Source: Sphingobacterium sp.
GTDB lineage: Bacteria > Bacteroidota > Bacteroidia > Sphingobacteriales > Sphingobacteriaceae
Direction of reading: 5' to 3'
Length of the DNA: 64,000 bases
NCBI GenBank assembly: GCA_031253985.1
Contig: JAIRVH010000099.1
Span: 1 to 64,000 of the forward strand
In this document: positions 9,348 to 20,405 of the stretch, piece after piece
How positions within the stretch are numbered: the stretch's first letter is position 1
How the letters are laid out: each line of letters begins with the position of its first letter
Notes under the pieces: generated by a model
Seen by the model: only the letters and a program-made list of their open reading frames with translations
Database searches by the model: none
What the model was told of the DNA's origin: nothing
Program-made: the position numbers and the translations under genes

Positions 9348-11117
9348 CTATTCCATGGTTGGATTAAATGTTCCGCCCCAATCTTTATTCTGTTTGATAG
9401 CTGGATTTTTATCAATGACAGATTGTGCCACCGGGAAGAAATAATAGGTATCTGGCACCAAATTCACTTTATTGCCTGTGCTTGGAACCTGTAAGATACT
9501 ATATTTGAACTGATTTTCTTTCAGCGAATAGGTCTTGGCCAATACATTTGCGTCATCCAGATTCATTTCCGTTCCATTTGCATTTATTGCAATAGCTTCC
9601 ACGCCGTGTTTCGTCGTGTTGTTCAGTACATTTAGCTTACGTAACCTTCTTAAATCCCAAAAACGATGCCCCTCAAAACAGAATTCAATATTACGCTCTG
9701 CTAATATGGCCTCCCGCATCTGCTCCTTCGTAGTCGCTGTTATTCCATATTTATTATCCATGCCAGGTTCAATCCCCGCCCTTTTTCTGATTTGTGTAAC
9801 CAGATCTAATGCTGTTGCGAAGTTTCCTGTTTCATTTGCTGCTTCAGCATAATTTAATACGACTTCGGCATAGCGCATTAAAACAAAGTCTACATCATAT
9901 TGCGTTTCCACTTCGGTTTGCTTTAATGATAATTTGGAATTTTTTAAGATAAAAAATCCACTATACCGATCCAAATTGGAAGAAGGTGTTTTTGCTTTGG
10001 GGTTTATACCAAAATCGTCCAGCGCTGGAGCTATACCCACCGAAGTGTATTGCCGTTTGCCTGTCTTCCCGGAAACTTCATAAATCTTGGCATTCCACAC
10101 AATAGATTTTTCAAAACGTGGATCGCGGTTTTCCCAATAGGATTGTAAAAATTGATCTTCGGTCTTATAATATTTACCTGTTTGATCTGCATATAATTTT
10201 CCGTCTTTCATTGGAAATTCTTTTACAAATTCCCAGGATGGAACGGACCCCGCCGGCCCCCTACTTTCCGAACCTGGCCGTACTCCATTATCCCAACTGG
10301 CAACTTTATTCGGATAGGTATTAATTACTGCAAAAACAACCTCCGGTCCTTTTTCAACCAGTGCTATATTAGAATAATCAGGAGTCAGACTATAGCCATC
10401 CGCTTTAAGCTGTTCGTAAGCCAATTTATTGGCTACATTTGCCTCCTGCCAATAAGCATTCCCATAAGGATTAGAAGGATTGAACTGCGGTGAGGCTTTA
10501 TATAACAATACCTTCGCTTTAAAAGCTACCGCAAAATCCCCATCAACCTTTCCATAATCCGCGGTACCCTTGGCAATAGTTTTTGGCAATAAGGAAATAG
10601 CCTGATCCAGATCTTTAATCATCAGCTCAAAACACTCCTTTGTGGAATTGCGGGGAACATTCAGATCATCATTTTTTAAATCCTGAGGCACAGTAATATA
10701 AGGAACGCCACCATGCGTCCTGACCATATTAAAATACATATAAGCCCGGAGAAACAAAGATTGGCCAATCACCGCATTCTTAAAGTCTGCTTTTAACACC
10801 GTACTTTCACCCACCTTTTGTATAGCTGTATTAATTTTTCTGATGGTCGTATAATCCCAAGATTTGTAAGAGCCATTATTGACGGTGACCGCATCCAATG
10901 GGAAAGCAATACCAATTAATTGTTCAGAATTTCCATCAGCACTTGAATTCCAATTGCCAAATAATGGATATAAATTGGCAAGATAGCCGTTGACTAAATT
11001 TGGATCAGCCCATACCTTAGCTTCATCCAACGAATTGAGATCCTCAATGTCCAATACGTTTTTACAGGAGGACACACACAGAGCCAAGGCGATTAAAGGA
11101 TAATATATTTTTTTCAT
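9348..11117 (-). CDS. RagB/SusD family nutrient uptake outer membrane protein
   Basis: Lipoprotein N-terminus (CVSSCKNVLDIEDLNS), QSLFLRAYMYFNMVRTHGGVPYIT, RYAEVVLNYAEAANETG, NIEFCFEGHRFWDLRRL; next to SusC. Confidence 0.95.
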   Translation of the reverse strand: MKKIYYPLIALALCVSSCKNVLDIEDLNSLDEAKVWADPNLVNGYLANLYPLFGNWNSSADGNSEQLIGIAFPLDAVTVNNGSYKSWDYTTIRKINTAIQKVGESTVLKADFKNAVIGQSLFLRAYMYFNMVRTHGGVPYITVPQDLKNDDLNVPRNSTKECFELMIKDLDQAISLLPKTIAKGTADYGKVDGDFAVAFKAKVLLYKASPQFNPSNPYGNAYWQEANVANKLAYEQLKADGYSLTPDYSNIALVEKGPEVVFAVINTYPNKVASWDNGVRPGSESRGPAGSVPSWEFVKEFPMKDGKLYADQTGKYYKTEDQFLQSYWENRDPRFEKSIVWNAKIYEVSGKTGKRQYTSVGIAPALDDFGINPKAKTPSSNLDRYSGFFILKNSKLSLKQTEVETQYDVDFVLMRYAEVVLNYAEAANETGNFATALDLVTQIRKRAGIEPGMDNKYGITATTKEQMREAILAERNIEFCFEGHRFWDLRRLRKLNVLNNTTKHGVEAIAINANGTEMNLDDANVLAKTYSLKENQFKYSILQVPSTGNKVNLVPDTYYFFPVAQSVIDKNPAIKQNKDWGGTFNPTME

Positions 11118-11128
11118 CTTTTTCTCAT

Positions 11129-14100
11129 TTAAAATTTAACATCAAGTCCAAACGTGAAGGTTTTCATGACTGGATAAGAATCATACAGTTTTTGCTCAGG
11201 ATCATGGAATTCTTTCATCGGTGAGAAAACAAACAAATTGGTTCCATTAAAAAACAAATTGACGTCTTTTACGCGTATCTTCTCGGTCACATTTTTCGGC
11301 AATCTGTAAGATACATTAATATCACGTAATCTCAGATAAGCTCCATTTCTTATCCAGAATGACGAAGGTGCCGCACCAGACTCGGCCCAACCGGAATAGC
11401 CGGTGGGACGGGGATATTTTGCATTGGTATTATCCGGTGTCCAGACGTCCGAAGCCCAAATCGGATAATATGGCCGGAAGGTATCGCCATGCTGACGCAT
11501 GCCGCCGCCTTCTTGGTTGCTTATCATACGATCATAGGCAAGAACTCCCTGAAATAAGGTGGAAACATAAAACCCCTTCCAGCTAACATTGAATCCAAAT
11601 CCATAGTTGATTCGCGGAGAATTATTGTCCGACAACAGCTGCATATCGTTATCATCAATTTTTCCATCCGGACCGCCTGAGTAGTTAGCTCCCTGAATAT
11701 CTTTATATAAGATCATTCCGGGAAAAGGATCTCTTCCGTAAGTTTTAAATCCTTTTGCCTTTAATTCATCGGCTTCAGCCTGCGTCCTCACCAAACCCAG
11801 CGCTTCTAAGCCTATAATCCTATTTTCCGGCCGTCCAATCCTTGAGCGAAAGTTCTGCGGCTGGCCAGTAGCATACGCTGGTTCTTCATCAATGATATCC
11901 CAGCGATCTTTTGCATAACCTAGATTTCCATTGAGCCCATAAGTCACCTCGCCGAGCTTGTCATTCCAGTTCAAAGAAATCTCCCCGCCTTTGTAACTTC
12001 TTGCAGCATAGTTTTCAGGTGCAAGTGCACGACCATAATTATCCGGAACTTTCAACGATCGTGGTCCTAGAATGTTCGTTTCCTTCCGTGAAAACAGATC
12101 GAGGCTACCAGTCAGTTTATTATTGACAAATCCAAAATCCAAGCCCAAATTGACACTTTTGGAAGTTGTCCAGGTTAAATTCTGCGTTGGTGTTGCGCCA
12201 TACGCAATACCATTGTAATAGCGGTCACCAAACATATAGCCACCAGAGCTGTAATATTTTTCCAGATAGCCAAACTGACCAATTCGATTCGCATTCACAT
12301 CCAGATCATTACCCGTTGTACCATAAGAAGCCCTAAACTTCAAATCCGATATCGTATTTTTTATATCCGTAAAGAAGTTCTCGTCCGATACACGCCAGGC
12401 TGCTGACACCGAGGGGAAGAAGCCCCACCGCTTGTCTTTGGGAAACAACGGTGATCCATCATAGCGGAAAGAGAATTCAGCAATGTATTTATCTGCATAA
12501 TTGTAATTGGCACGGCCAATGATACCACGCCGTGAATCAATTGTTTCATTGGCCGTTGTCGACCTAAAATTTCGATCCGTAGGATAAATAAACATCTGAT
12601 CTAGTGCTGTGATCGGATTTTCGGCCCTTGAAGTGACATAAGTTCCTCCTTTTTTGGACTGTTCATAAACCAATGTCCCGTCCACAGCATGTTTACCAAA
12701 CTTACGATTGTAATTTAAAAACCAGTTTACCTGATATTGCCACAAGCGCTGTGGGTTATAGTCCATAAAAGGCTGGCTCTGACTAAAAGTAAAAATATTG
12801 ATATTGGCTTCCGAAGGTGGTGCCGGTATAAAGCGGTTGTCATTCGGGTTCAGGGAGGTAAAAGTGTAGTTCTTCTGAAAACTCATATAACGCTTGCGCA
12901 TATAATCTTCGGCAATATAACTACCCACAACTTTTGTCGATAAACCTTGTACCAATTTATCCAGCTTCAAGTTTAGGCTCATAATCGGATTGACCTGTCG
13001 CACTTTACGGTCAATATAACGATCCCCGATGACCTGATCGATGACATTCCAGGCTTGCCAGCTTCCCATCGGTGTCTGTACAGGATAAGCGGTTGGTGTA
13101 TTGCTCGGTGTTCCATCTGCGTTCAAGTAAAAAGGATACATTTTTGGCCAGTTAAAGGTAACGCGATAGAAATCGGATACATCAAAATCATCGTCATTGG
13201 ACGATGTACTAAATGGCCAAAAAAAGCGCTTCGAGTTAGTCTGATTGGCTGAAATATTAAAATCCATGCTAAAATCCTCTGTAATCTGGGCAGAGATATT
13301 GCTTCGCAGATTAAACTTCTCATGGTCCAATGATTTATACGACCCATTTTCTTTACGGTAGCTTAACAAGCTATAATACGTAATTTTGTCACCGCCGCCA
13401 TTAACCGATATCGATTGTCGATGCGTAAATGGATTGCGCCAGATGACATCATTGGCATTATAATTTTTGTCCTTAAAATAATCAAACTCCTTTTGACCAT
13501 TTGGTATGGAAAGACCTCGGAACTCGGCAACCCTGTTTTGGTAGGTCAATTCATCTTGCGCTGTCGTTAAATTAGCAAGTAACTCTTGCGTGGGTGTATT
13601 AAAGGTATAATTACTTTGCACGTTAAAAACCGGTGCTTGCGCTGTACCTTTTTTAGTCGTTACCACAACAACCCCATTACCTGCCCTCGTGCCGTATACT
13701 GCCGCAGTCGCCGCATCTTTTAAGAAAGTCATTTGGTCAACTTCGTTTGCTTCAAGTACGTCAAATGCAGCTTTATCACGAACTATTCCATCAATGACAT
13801 AGAGCGGCTCAGCAAAACTCCCCCGAATACGTAAGCTCGAGGACGCTCCCGCCATCCCCGAAGTATTCGTTACATTGACTCCTGCAGCTCTACCGGCCAA
13901 AGAATTGGAAAGATTTGAACTGGGGATATTCTTTAACTGCTCCGCATTTACGGTAGCAACCGAACCAGTAATATTCCCTTTTCGCTGCTTGCCATAGCCA
14001 ATGATCACGACCTCTTCGAGTGCTTGATCACTCGATACCATGACCACATTGATGTTGCCTGTAGAGACGGCTACCTCTTGCGTTGCAAATCCCTGGTAAT

Positions 14101-14374
14101 TAACAATTAAAACATCACCGCGCTTCGCCCGAATGGAAAAAATACCTTGTTGATTGGAAGATGCTTGAACGGATGTTCCTTTGACCGTGACAGTAGCGCC
14201 GGCTAATGCCTGCCCTTTCTCGTCTTTGACGATCCCTGTGATCTGATCTTGAGCTGCAATAGCATTAGTCGGCTCCAGATTCAGCGCGTAAGAATCGGGC
14301 TGATTAAACAGCAGGCAAAGCCCCAAAAGGCTAATGGGTCTTGCCTTTCCATGAAGAAAAAAATTTCTCATCAT
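11129..14374 (-). CDS. SusC/RagA family TonB-linked outer membrane protein (no STN domain)
   Basis: Carboxypeptidase-regulatory-like domain (ITGIVKDEKGQALAGATVTVKGT), TonB plug (EEVVIIGYGKQRKGNITGSV), C-terminal TFGLDVKF. Confidence 0.95.
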   Translation of the reverse strand: MMRNFFLHGKARPISLLGLCLLFNQPDSYALNLEPTNAIAAQDQITGIVKDEKGQALAGATVTVKGTSVQASSNQQGIFSIRAKRGDVLIVNYQGFATQEVAVSTGNINVVMVSSDQALEEVVIIGYGKQRKGNITGSVATVNAEQLKNIPSSNLSNSLAGRAAGVNVTNTSGMAGASSSLRIRGSFAEPLYVIDGIVRDKAAFDVLEANEVDQMTFLKDAATAAVYGTRAGNGVVVVTTKKGTAQAPVFNVQSNYTFNTPTQELLANLTTAQDELTYQNRVAEFRGLSIPNGQKEFDYFKDKNYNANDVIWRNPFTHRQSISVNGGGDKITYYSLLSYRKENGSYKSLDHEKFNLRSNISAQITEDFSMDFNISANQTNSKRFFWPFSTSSNDDDFDVSDFYRVTFNWPKMYPFYLNADGTPSNTPTAYPVQTPMGSWQAWNVIDQVIGDRYIDRKVRQVNPIMSLNLKLDKLVQGLSTKVVGSYIAEDYMRKRYMSFQKNYTFTSLNPNDNRFIPAPPSEANINIFTFSQSQPFMDYNPQRLWQYQVNWFLNYNRKFGKHAVDGTLVYEQSKKGGTYVTSRAENPITALDQMFIYPTDRNFRSTTANETIDSRRGIIGRANYNYADKYIAEFSFRYDGSPLFPKDKRWGFFPSVSAAWRVSDENFFTDIKNTISDLKFRASYGTTGNDLDVNANRIGQFGYLEKYYSSGGYMFGDRYYNGIAYGATPTQNLTWTTSKSVNLGLDFGFVNNKLTGSLDLFSRKETNILGPRSLKVPDNYGRALAPENYAARSYKGGEISLNWNDKLGEVTYGLNGNLGYAKDRWDIIDEEPAYATGQPQNFRSRIGRPENRIIGLEALGLVRTQAEADELKAKGFKTYGRDPFPGMILYKDIQGANYSGGPDGKIDDNDMQLLSDNNSPRINYGFGFNVSWKGFYVSTLFQGVLAYDRMISNQEGGGMRQHGDTFRPYYPIWASDVWTPDNTNAKYPRPTGYSGWAESGAAPSSFWIRNGAYLRLRDINVSYRLPKNVTEKIRVKDVNLFFNGTNLFVFSPMKEFHDPEQKLYDSYPVMKTFTFGLDVKF

Positions 14375-14741
14375 AATTACAAATTGGTTTAAAATAATAA
14401 AGAACCTGTAGGTTCAACTTTGGTTTATTTATTTTTGCTGCTTTCTTTTTATAAAAAACAGTAAAAGTGGATTAGATTGTCTATTAAATTTAGAAAACAA
14501 AATTGTATTAACGAAATTAACATGATTTTTTAGTCCAAAATTCACAGAAACGTTACACGCTTAAAATAGGCAATGAAAATGCTAGACACAGCGATTTTAT
14601 CCTTTAGGCAGAGGACCTAAAAAAGTAGGTTTTTACAGGGATTTAAAACGGATTTAAGCCCCTGTAAGCGTCGTATTTTATAAAACTTTATGTTTTCGGA
14701 AGGGTCAGCATCCGATCATGGAGGAATTCCCGAATAGGGCG

Positions 14742-15518
14742 TTAAAATTGTAAATTGGCATTTAGACAAAACTGTCTTCCGTTATACGTTGGTAGTACAA
14801 CATAGCTCTTTTTCGAATTTTGTAATCGACTGTCTACCAAAGGTAGCAACCAATAGGCGATTTTAGTACTTAAGATACCGACCCCAGCTCCCATAACGAT
14901 ATCTGAGAACCAGTGTTTATCATTGTGCATCCGCAGATAACCGGTACCTGCGGCAACAGCATAGCCCGCTATTCCGTACCAAATTGACTCCTGTCTATAT
15001 TCCTGCCAAAGCAGTTCCGCACCAACAAATGCAGTGGCAGCATGTCCTGAAGGAAAAGAGTTGTTTGCAGAACTATCTGGTCGCCATACGGGAATCGTCG
15101 ATTTCATAATTTTCACGGTTGAAGTCATGATAATATTGGAAACTGCTGTTGTGAACAGGCGTTGTTTAAGATTATGTTTCGCAGGTACCCCGACTGCATC
15201 CAGGACAAAAACTCCGGCAGTTCCAGCAAAACGGGTGAAATCGTCTAATTTAATTTTTTGATTGTTCCCTCTCGAAACGCCGTCTCTAATATCTTCATCT
15301 ATCCCTTTTAAAAAGGGATTCCCTTTGGCAACAATACCATAGGTGATCAATCCTACAGGAACAGCCAGTTCTTTGTAAGGAATTTTCTTAAAAAAATGAG
15401 ATCCGCTGCTCGAATCCGAAGGTTGTTCCGACAAGATCTGTGCAAACGAGGCAACAGGTGATACAAAAAGTAAAACCAGGATGCAATAAAAAGCAATGTA
15501 TCTTTTGTAATTGATCAT
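14742..15518 (-). CDS. Phosphatase PAP2 family protein
   Basis: PSGHAATAFVGAELLWQE and HNDKHWFSDIVMGAGVG correspond to PAP2 motifs 2 and 3. Confidence 0.9.
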   Translation of the reverse strand: MINYKRYIAFYCILVLLFVSPVASFAQILSEQPSDSSSGSHFFKKIPYKELAVPVGLITYGIVAKGNPFLKGIDEDIRDGVSRGNNQKIKLDDFTRFAGTAGVFVLDAVGVPAKHNLKQRLFTTAVSNIIMTSTVKIMKSTIPVWRPDSSANNSFPSGHAATAFVGAELLWQEYRQESIWYGIAGYAVAAGTGYLRMHNDKHWFSDIVMGAGVGILSTKIAYWLLPLVDSRLQNSKKSYVVLPTYNGRQFCLNANLQF

Positions 15519-15560
15519 TTTATCCTTGATTTATTTATCGTGCGCAAAGATAATATTAAT

Positions 15561-15689
15561 TTATCCAGTAAAAGAAGTCGCTAGCCCCCGTTCATTAACA
15601 TACCAAACACCTTTTGCAATCACCGCTCGCAGGCGATCAACTTCCTCTTTGGCAGTACAAATCCATACAGTATGACGAATATTAGGCAT
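15561..15689 (-). pseudogene. Possible remnant of an amidohydrolase C-terminus
   Basis: Translates MPNIRHTVWICTAKEEVDRLRAVIAKGVWYVNERGLATSFTG*; resembles the VIAKGxWxVxxG...GTF tail seen in isoaspartyl-dipeptidase-like amidohydrolases. Confidence 0.25.
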
Positions 15690-15788
15690 AAGTATTTTTC
15701 TTTTATATATAACAAATGAGAAGAAAAAAGTCCGCTGTTGCATGCACTCATGTAAACAGCGGACTTTAGGTTCAGCATTTATAAATCA

Positions 15789-17060
15789 TCAAAATCCGAT
15801 AGTAACACCATTTGCAATGACCGCATCTTTTTTCACGACAACGATACCATCACATATCATATGGGTCTCAAAGTCGCCATCATTAAGACCTGGCCCACCA
15901 ATGATGCGAACATCGTCTCCTATACGACAGTTCTTATCCAGGATTGCATTTTCAATATAACAGCGTTTTCCAACGCCTACCGGGGGTGGCTTCTGTGTGT
16001 TTCCCATCTCGAGTACTTCTTCCAATTGCTCATAGTAATCTGTTCCCATCATGTAGGTAGATTTAATAACCGTCCCTTCACCAATGCGGGAACGGATTCC
16101 AATTACAGATCGTTCCAGTTTATCTCCATTTAAAATACATCCATCGGCAATTACCGTATTATTCAAGGTTGTCCCCGAAATTTTCGAAGGTGGAAGCATC
16201 CGCGCACGTGTATATACGGTCTCATTAAATAAGTTGAAATCCGGAATGTCATCTGTTAATCCGATATTGGCATCAAAAAAAGATTTGATGGTTCCAATAT
16301 CGGTCCAATAACCATCAAATTGATAACTTAACACGCGAAGTGCTTCAATGGCATCCGGTATAATTTCCTTGCCAAAATCCATCCCCGGGTTGGCAATTAA
16401 AAGGTTGCGCAAGATGTTTTTTGAGAAAACATAAATCCCCATGGAGGCTAGATAATGCCGTCCCTGTTTGTGCAGATCTTCTGAGACCTCAGAAGTCCAG
16501 TTTAATACTTCATCCTTATCGGGTTTTTCGACAAAAGCTGTAATCTCGTTGGCTTCATTGGCTTTTAAAATACCAAATCCAGTCGCATCTTTGCCATTCA
16601 CAGGTATGGTTGCAATGGTAACATCCCCCCCATTGTCTACATGGAAATCAATAAGCTTTGAATAATCCATCTGATATAGCTGATCACCAGATAACACCAG
16701 AATGTAATCATAATCTACATTAAGCAGATGTTTCTGTGTACGTCTGACAGCATCCGCTGTTCCTTCAAACCAGCGATCGCCCTCATTTGTCTGTTCCGCA
16801 GCCAGAATGTCAACAAAGCCCTTACTAAAAATGCTAAAATTGTAAGAATTTTTGATGTGGGTGTTCAAAGAGGCTGAATTGAACTGCGTTAATACGAAGA
16901 TCTTGTTATAGCCAGAATTCAAACAGTTCGAAATCGGAATATCTACCAAACGATATTTTCCAGCTATAGGAACTGCTGGTTTCGAACGTTGTTGTGTCAA
17001 TGGGAAAAGGCGCGACCCTCGACCTCCTCCCAATACAAGGGAAACTACTTTGTGTACCAT
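15789..17060 (-). CDS. glgC: Glucose-1-phosphate adenylyltransferase
   Basis: LGGGRGSRLFPLTQQRSKPAVPIAGKYRLVDIPISNCLNSG, WFEGTADAVRR, LSGDQLYQMDY, FVEKPDKDE. Confidence 0.95.
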   Translation of the reverse strand: MVHKVVSLVLGGGRGSRLFPLTQQRSKPAVPIAGKYRLVDIPISNCLNSGYNKIFVLTQFNSASLNTHIKNSYNFSIFSKGFVDILAAEQTNEGDRWFEGTADAVRRTQKHLLNVDYDYILVLSGDQLYQMDYSKLIDFHVDNGGDVTIATIPVNGKDATGFGILKANEANEITAFVEKPDKDEVLNWTSEVSEDLHKQGRHYLASMGIYVFSKNILRNLLIANPGMDFGKEIIPDAIEALRVLSYQFDGYWTDIGTIKSFFDANIGLTDDIPDFNLFNETVYTRARMLPPSKISGTTLNNTVIADGCILNGDKLERSVIGIRSRIGEGTVIKSTYMMGTDYYEQLEEVLEMGNTQKPPPVGVGKRCYIENAILDKNCRIGDDVRIIGGPGLNDGDFETHMICDGIVVVKKDAVIANGVTIGF

Positions 17061-17310
17061 ACCTCAATCCATTAATTGGTTATAAAATTGTTATCTCCAA
17101 GAATAAGGACCTGATCAGGTTTACGCTTGGGATCCTTTAAATTCAGGTTTAAGAATCCTTATTAAATTAGTAATTTTCCTGTAAAGAAGCAAATACCAAC
17201 TTTGATCATCAATTCTTCTTACAATAAAAGTAATTCCCGAAAAATGAACAGCAAAGTTCTTAACCTTAACCGATTAAAAGAATGATTACAAGCCAGTATC
17301 TCCACTAGAT

Positions 17311-17769
17311 TCAATATCCAAATAGACCACTGAATATAAAAAGGCAGTAGATATAGCCAACAAGTAATAAATTAACACTAATTTGCGGATATTTCTTTTG
17401 CGTAAATAACCATACGATTTCTATAAAAGCATAAATGGACAGCGGTACCGCAAGACTGACTGTCATAAAATAAAGTAAATACCCGGCCCCCAAACCATCA
17501 TTTTGTTGCTTAAGGAGCACATATGGGGCAATAAGTAGCAGGAAGGCGATACAGACTACAGAAAACCGGATAAAAAAATGTCGCTTTAATTTCTTATCGC
17601 TTTTTAAGGGCTTATACACAAACAGCGCTGAACCCGCTATATATATAGTTAACAGTAAATAACCAATATATTGATGCACTTCCTCCAAGCCGTTCCAATC
17701 TTGATTCGCATAGGCAAGACCAACAATTAGAAATAAAACAATAAATAAGATTACTTTAATATAATTCAT
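17311..17769 (-). CDS. Hypothetical membrane protein (transmembrane 220-like)
   Basis: 152 aa with four or five predicted TM segments. Confidence 0.6.
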   Translation of the reverse strand: MNYIKVILFIVLFLIVGLAYANQDWNGLEEVHQYIGYLLLTIYIAGSALFVYKPLKSDKKLKRHFFIRFSVVCIAFLLLIAPYVLLKQQNDGLGAGYLLYFMTVSLAVPLSIYAFIEIVWLFTQKKYPQISVNLLLVGYIYCLFIFSGLFGY

Positions 17770-18169
17770 TTAAAAACATCGGGGTATTGTCCCTGCTAAA
17801 GTATTTGAACGCTATAATTTTTAATATCGTATGGTATGTAACCGAAATTCAATAATACCTTCCCAACCAATAGTTTTGCCTACCAAAATTTGACAGCAAG
17901 ATCACAGCTTCAACAGCACTTTATAAACGATTGGCTTAGGAAATCCGCTTAAATCGGCATACCAGTCGCAAAAATAACTATTTAATCAAATAATTATAAT
18001 CAACTACAAATAATAAGCGCATAGATTAAATTTCTTAGATCATTCAAAATTTCTACCAAATCACTTTATAATTTGTACTCCAAATTCGACATTCATACAA
18101 AGGAGAGCGTTAATTTTAGCCACTATTGCTGTGGAGACATTTGTTTTAATATAAGCCAAATATAAAGGT

Positions 18170-19432
18170 ATGCGCTATTTTAAAGTAATTCTAGTTTGTC
18201 CAATAGCCATGTCACTATTGATGCTTTTTAATCTGGCAAAAGCACAGACAGTCAGTAATTTGGATTATTTCATCAGAAACGCCCAACTCAATAGCCCACT
18301 ATTAACAGACTACAATAACCAAATTCTTTCCACACGCATTGATAGCCTAAAACTAAGCGCTACCTATGGATTTATTGTCACTGCAGAAAGTAATGCCAGC
18401 TATGCTCCCAGTAGCAAAGGCTGGGGCTATGACAACGCGTTAACGAATGGCCAATCCATCTTTGCTGGCGTCCGTATATCACGAGAATTTATCACACGAA
18501 GTAATCTAGCCACAAGACTCAATGCCTATAAAAGTAGTATCGCTCAAGTTGCAACACAGAAAGATATTGCAGTTCAAACATTAAATAGACAGATTACAGA
18601 TCAATACATCGCTACTTATACCAGTCAAAAGCACATGGACCTGAGTACTGAAATTATAGCTTTACTCGCCAAAGAAGATTTAATACTACGAAAATTGACA
18701 CAGCATGCGGCTTTTAAACAAACGGATTATCTTTCCTTTAAAGTTACCTTACAGCAAAATCAGCTCGCATTACAACAACAAACTGCAGATTGGCAGAATA
18801 ACTATGCCTTGCTCAATTATTTGTCGGGAATTATCGACACCAGCTTTCATGAACTTAATCCTCCGGATATGGGTGAAATATCCTTTTTTCCCGATTTTAA
18901 AGAAAGTGTGTATACAACCTCCTTTCAAGCTGACAGTACAAAACTGGCTAATGATGCGAAAGTTATTGAATACGATTACAAGCCAAAGGTAAATGTCTTT
19001 TCCGACGGTGGCTATCAATCATCGCTTAACCATACCCCATTTAAAAATTTTGGTGCTAGTATAGGTATTTCAGTCTCTTTACCCATCTATAACGGACATC
19101 AGAAACAGCTCCTCTTACAGCAAAATAACCTTGCCTTACAAAGCCGAAAAAAATACCTGGAACAAACGCAGCATCAGTATCAACAGGAGGTATTTAATCT
19201 ACAAAATCAGGCTAAACTGTATAATAGCATGTTGGGCACGGCAACACAGCAAATTGAATATGCGACAACCTTAGTTGCTGCCAATGCTAAACAGTTACCC
19301 ACTGGGGATGTGAAAATGGTCGATTTCATTCTGTCCATTAATAATCTTCTCAACCTAAAAGCAAATATCATTCAATATAACAATGCATTGTATACACTTA
19401 AAAATCAGATGAAATATCTCATCATTCAATAA
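18170..19432 (+). CDS. TolC family outer membrane efflux protein
   Basis: Signal peptide, OEP-like helical repeats; first gene of an operon with HlyD and RND genes. Confidence 0.88.
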   Translation: MRYFKVILVCPIAMSLLMLFNLAKAQTVSNLDYFIRNAQLNSPLLTDYNNQILSTRIDSLKLSATYGFIVTAESNASYAPSSKGWGYDNALTNGQSIFAGVRISREFITRSNLATRLNAYKSSIAQVATQKDIAVQTLNRQITDQYIATYTSQKHMDLSTEIIALLAKEDLILRKLTQHAAFKQTDYLSFKVTLQQNQLALQQQTADWQNNYALLNYLSGIIDTSFHELNPPDMGEISFFPDFKESVYTTSFQADSTKLANDAKVIEYDYKPKVNVFSDGGYQSSLNHTPFKNFGASIGISVSLPIYNGHQKQLLLQQNNLALQSRKKYLEQTQHQYQQEVFNLQNQAKLYNSMLGTATQQIEYATTLVAANAKQLPTGDVKMVDFILSINNLLNLKANIIQYNNALYTLKNQMKYLIIQ

Positions 19433-19434
19433 TT

Positions 19435-20367
19435 ATGAAACTTCTCATCGCCATAGTCATATGCTCTTATTTGCTACTTTCTTGTCGTTCAGAAAATAGT
19501 GAAACGGCTAACGCGTCTGATCAGATTACAAAACCAGCAACCGAAGTCGACATTGCGTTCCCGTCAGATACAGCCAAGCTCGCCAATATCATTACACTTA
19601 ATGCGACAGCATCCTATTTACTAAAGTCAGATGTAAAAGCCAATACCAATGGATATATCACAAAGATAACGATCAAAATGGCTGATCCGGTCAGTAAGGG
19701 CATGCTGCTATTTGCTTTGGAAACAAAAGAAGCGAGGGCCCTGGGCAATACGATCAATAAATTGGATCAGTCGTTTCATTTCAACGGCAACGCAAATGTA
19801 ATAAGTCCTGCAACAGGTTATGTTGCTATGCTTAATCACCAAATCGGAGACTACGTTCAAGATGGCGAGATTTTGGCAACGATAACTGATGCAAATAGTT
19901 TCGGCTTTGTGGTCGACGTCCCTTACGAATACCTCCAGATTGTGAAAAATAAAAAAGTACTACCCATTACCTTACCAGATGGTATTGTTCTACAAGGTAC
20001 CATTGCCAAGGTTATGCCCACTGTGGATACAATCTCCCAAACGGTAAAAATTTTATTGAAAGTCTCTGCCAATGACATTCCAGAGAATCTTATCGGTACA
20101 ATTAGCTTCTCAAAAAATTTAGATTATGGCCTTTCTGTTCCCAAGATGGCGGTATTGAGTGACGAAGGACAGACTTCTTTCTGGGTAATGAAGCTGATTA
20201 ACGATTCCACTGCCGTAAAAACAATCATTGAAAAAGGTATTGAAACGGATAAATTCATTCAGGTAAAATCTGGCGATTTAACAACAAAAGACCCGGTGTT
20301 AATATCAGGAAATTTCGGCTTGAGCGATACAGCTGCAGTATATATCTCAAAATCTAAAAAACGGTAA
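19435..20367 (+). CDS. Efflux RND transporter periplasmic adaptor subunit (HlyD-like lipoprotein)
   Basis: Lipobox LLLSCRS; biotinyl-lipoyl-like segment (VKANTNGYITKITIKMADPVSKGMLLFALETKEA); operon position. Confidence 0.88.
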   Translation: MKLLIAIVICSYLLLSCRSENSETANASDQITKPATEVDIAFPSDTAKLANIITLNATASYLLKSDVKANTNGYITKITIKMADPVSKGMLLFALETKEARALGNTINKLDQSFHFNGNANVISPATGYVAMLNHQIGDYVQDGEILATITDANSFGFVVDVPYEYLQIVKNKKVLPITLPDGIVLQGTIAKVMPTVDTISQTVKILLKVSANDIPENLIGTISFSKNLDYGLSVPKMAVLSDEGQTSFWVMKLINDSTAVKTIIEKGIETDKFIQVKSGDLTTKDPVLISGNFGLSDTAAVYISKSKKR

Positions 20368-20405
20368 AACCAACAGGACCTTGGATTCCTCAAAATCATT
20401 TTCTC

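Noticed and set aside
17109-17120. 12-bp palindrome acctgatcaggt upstream of glgC
   Set aside because: Short; no matching promoter element or family core to support an operator call.
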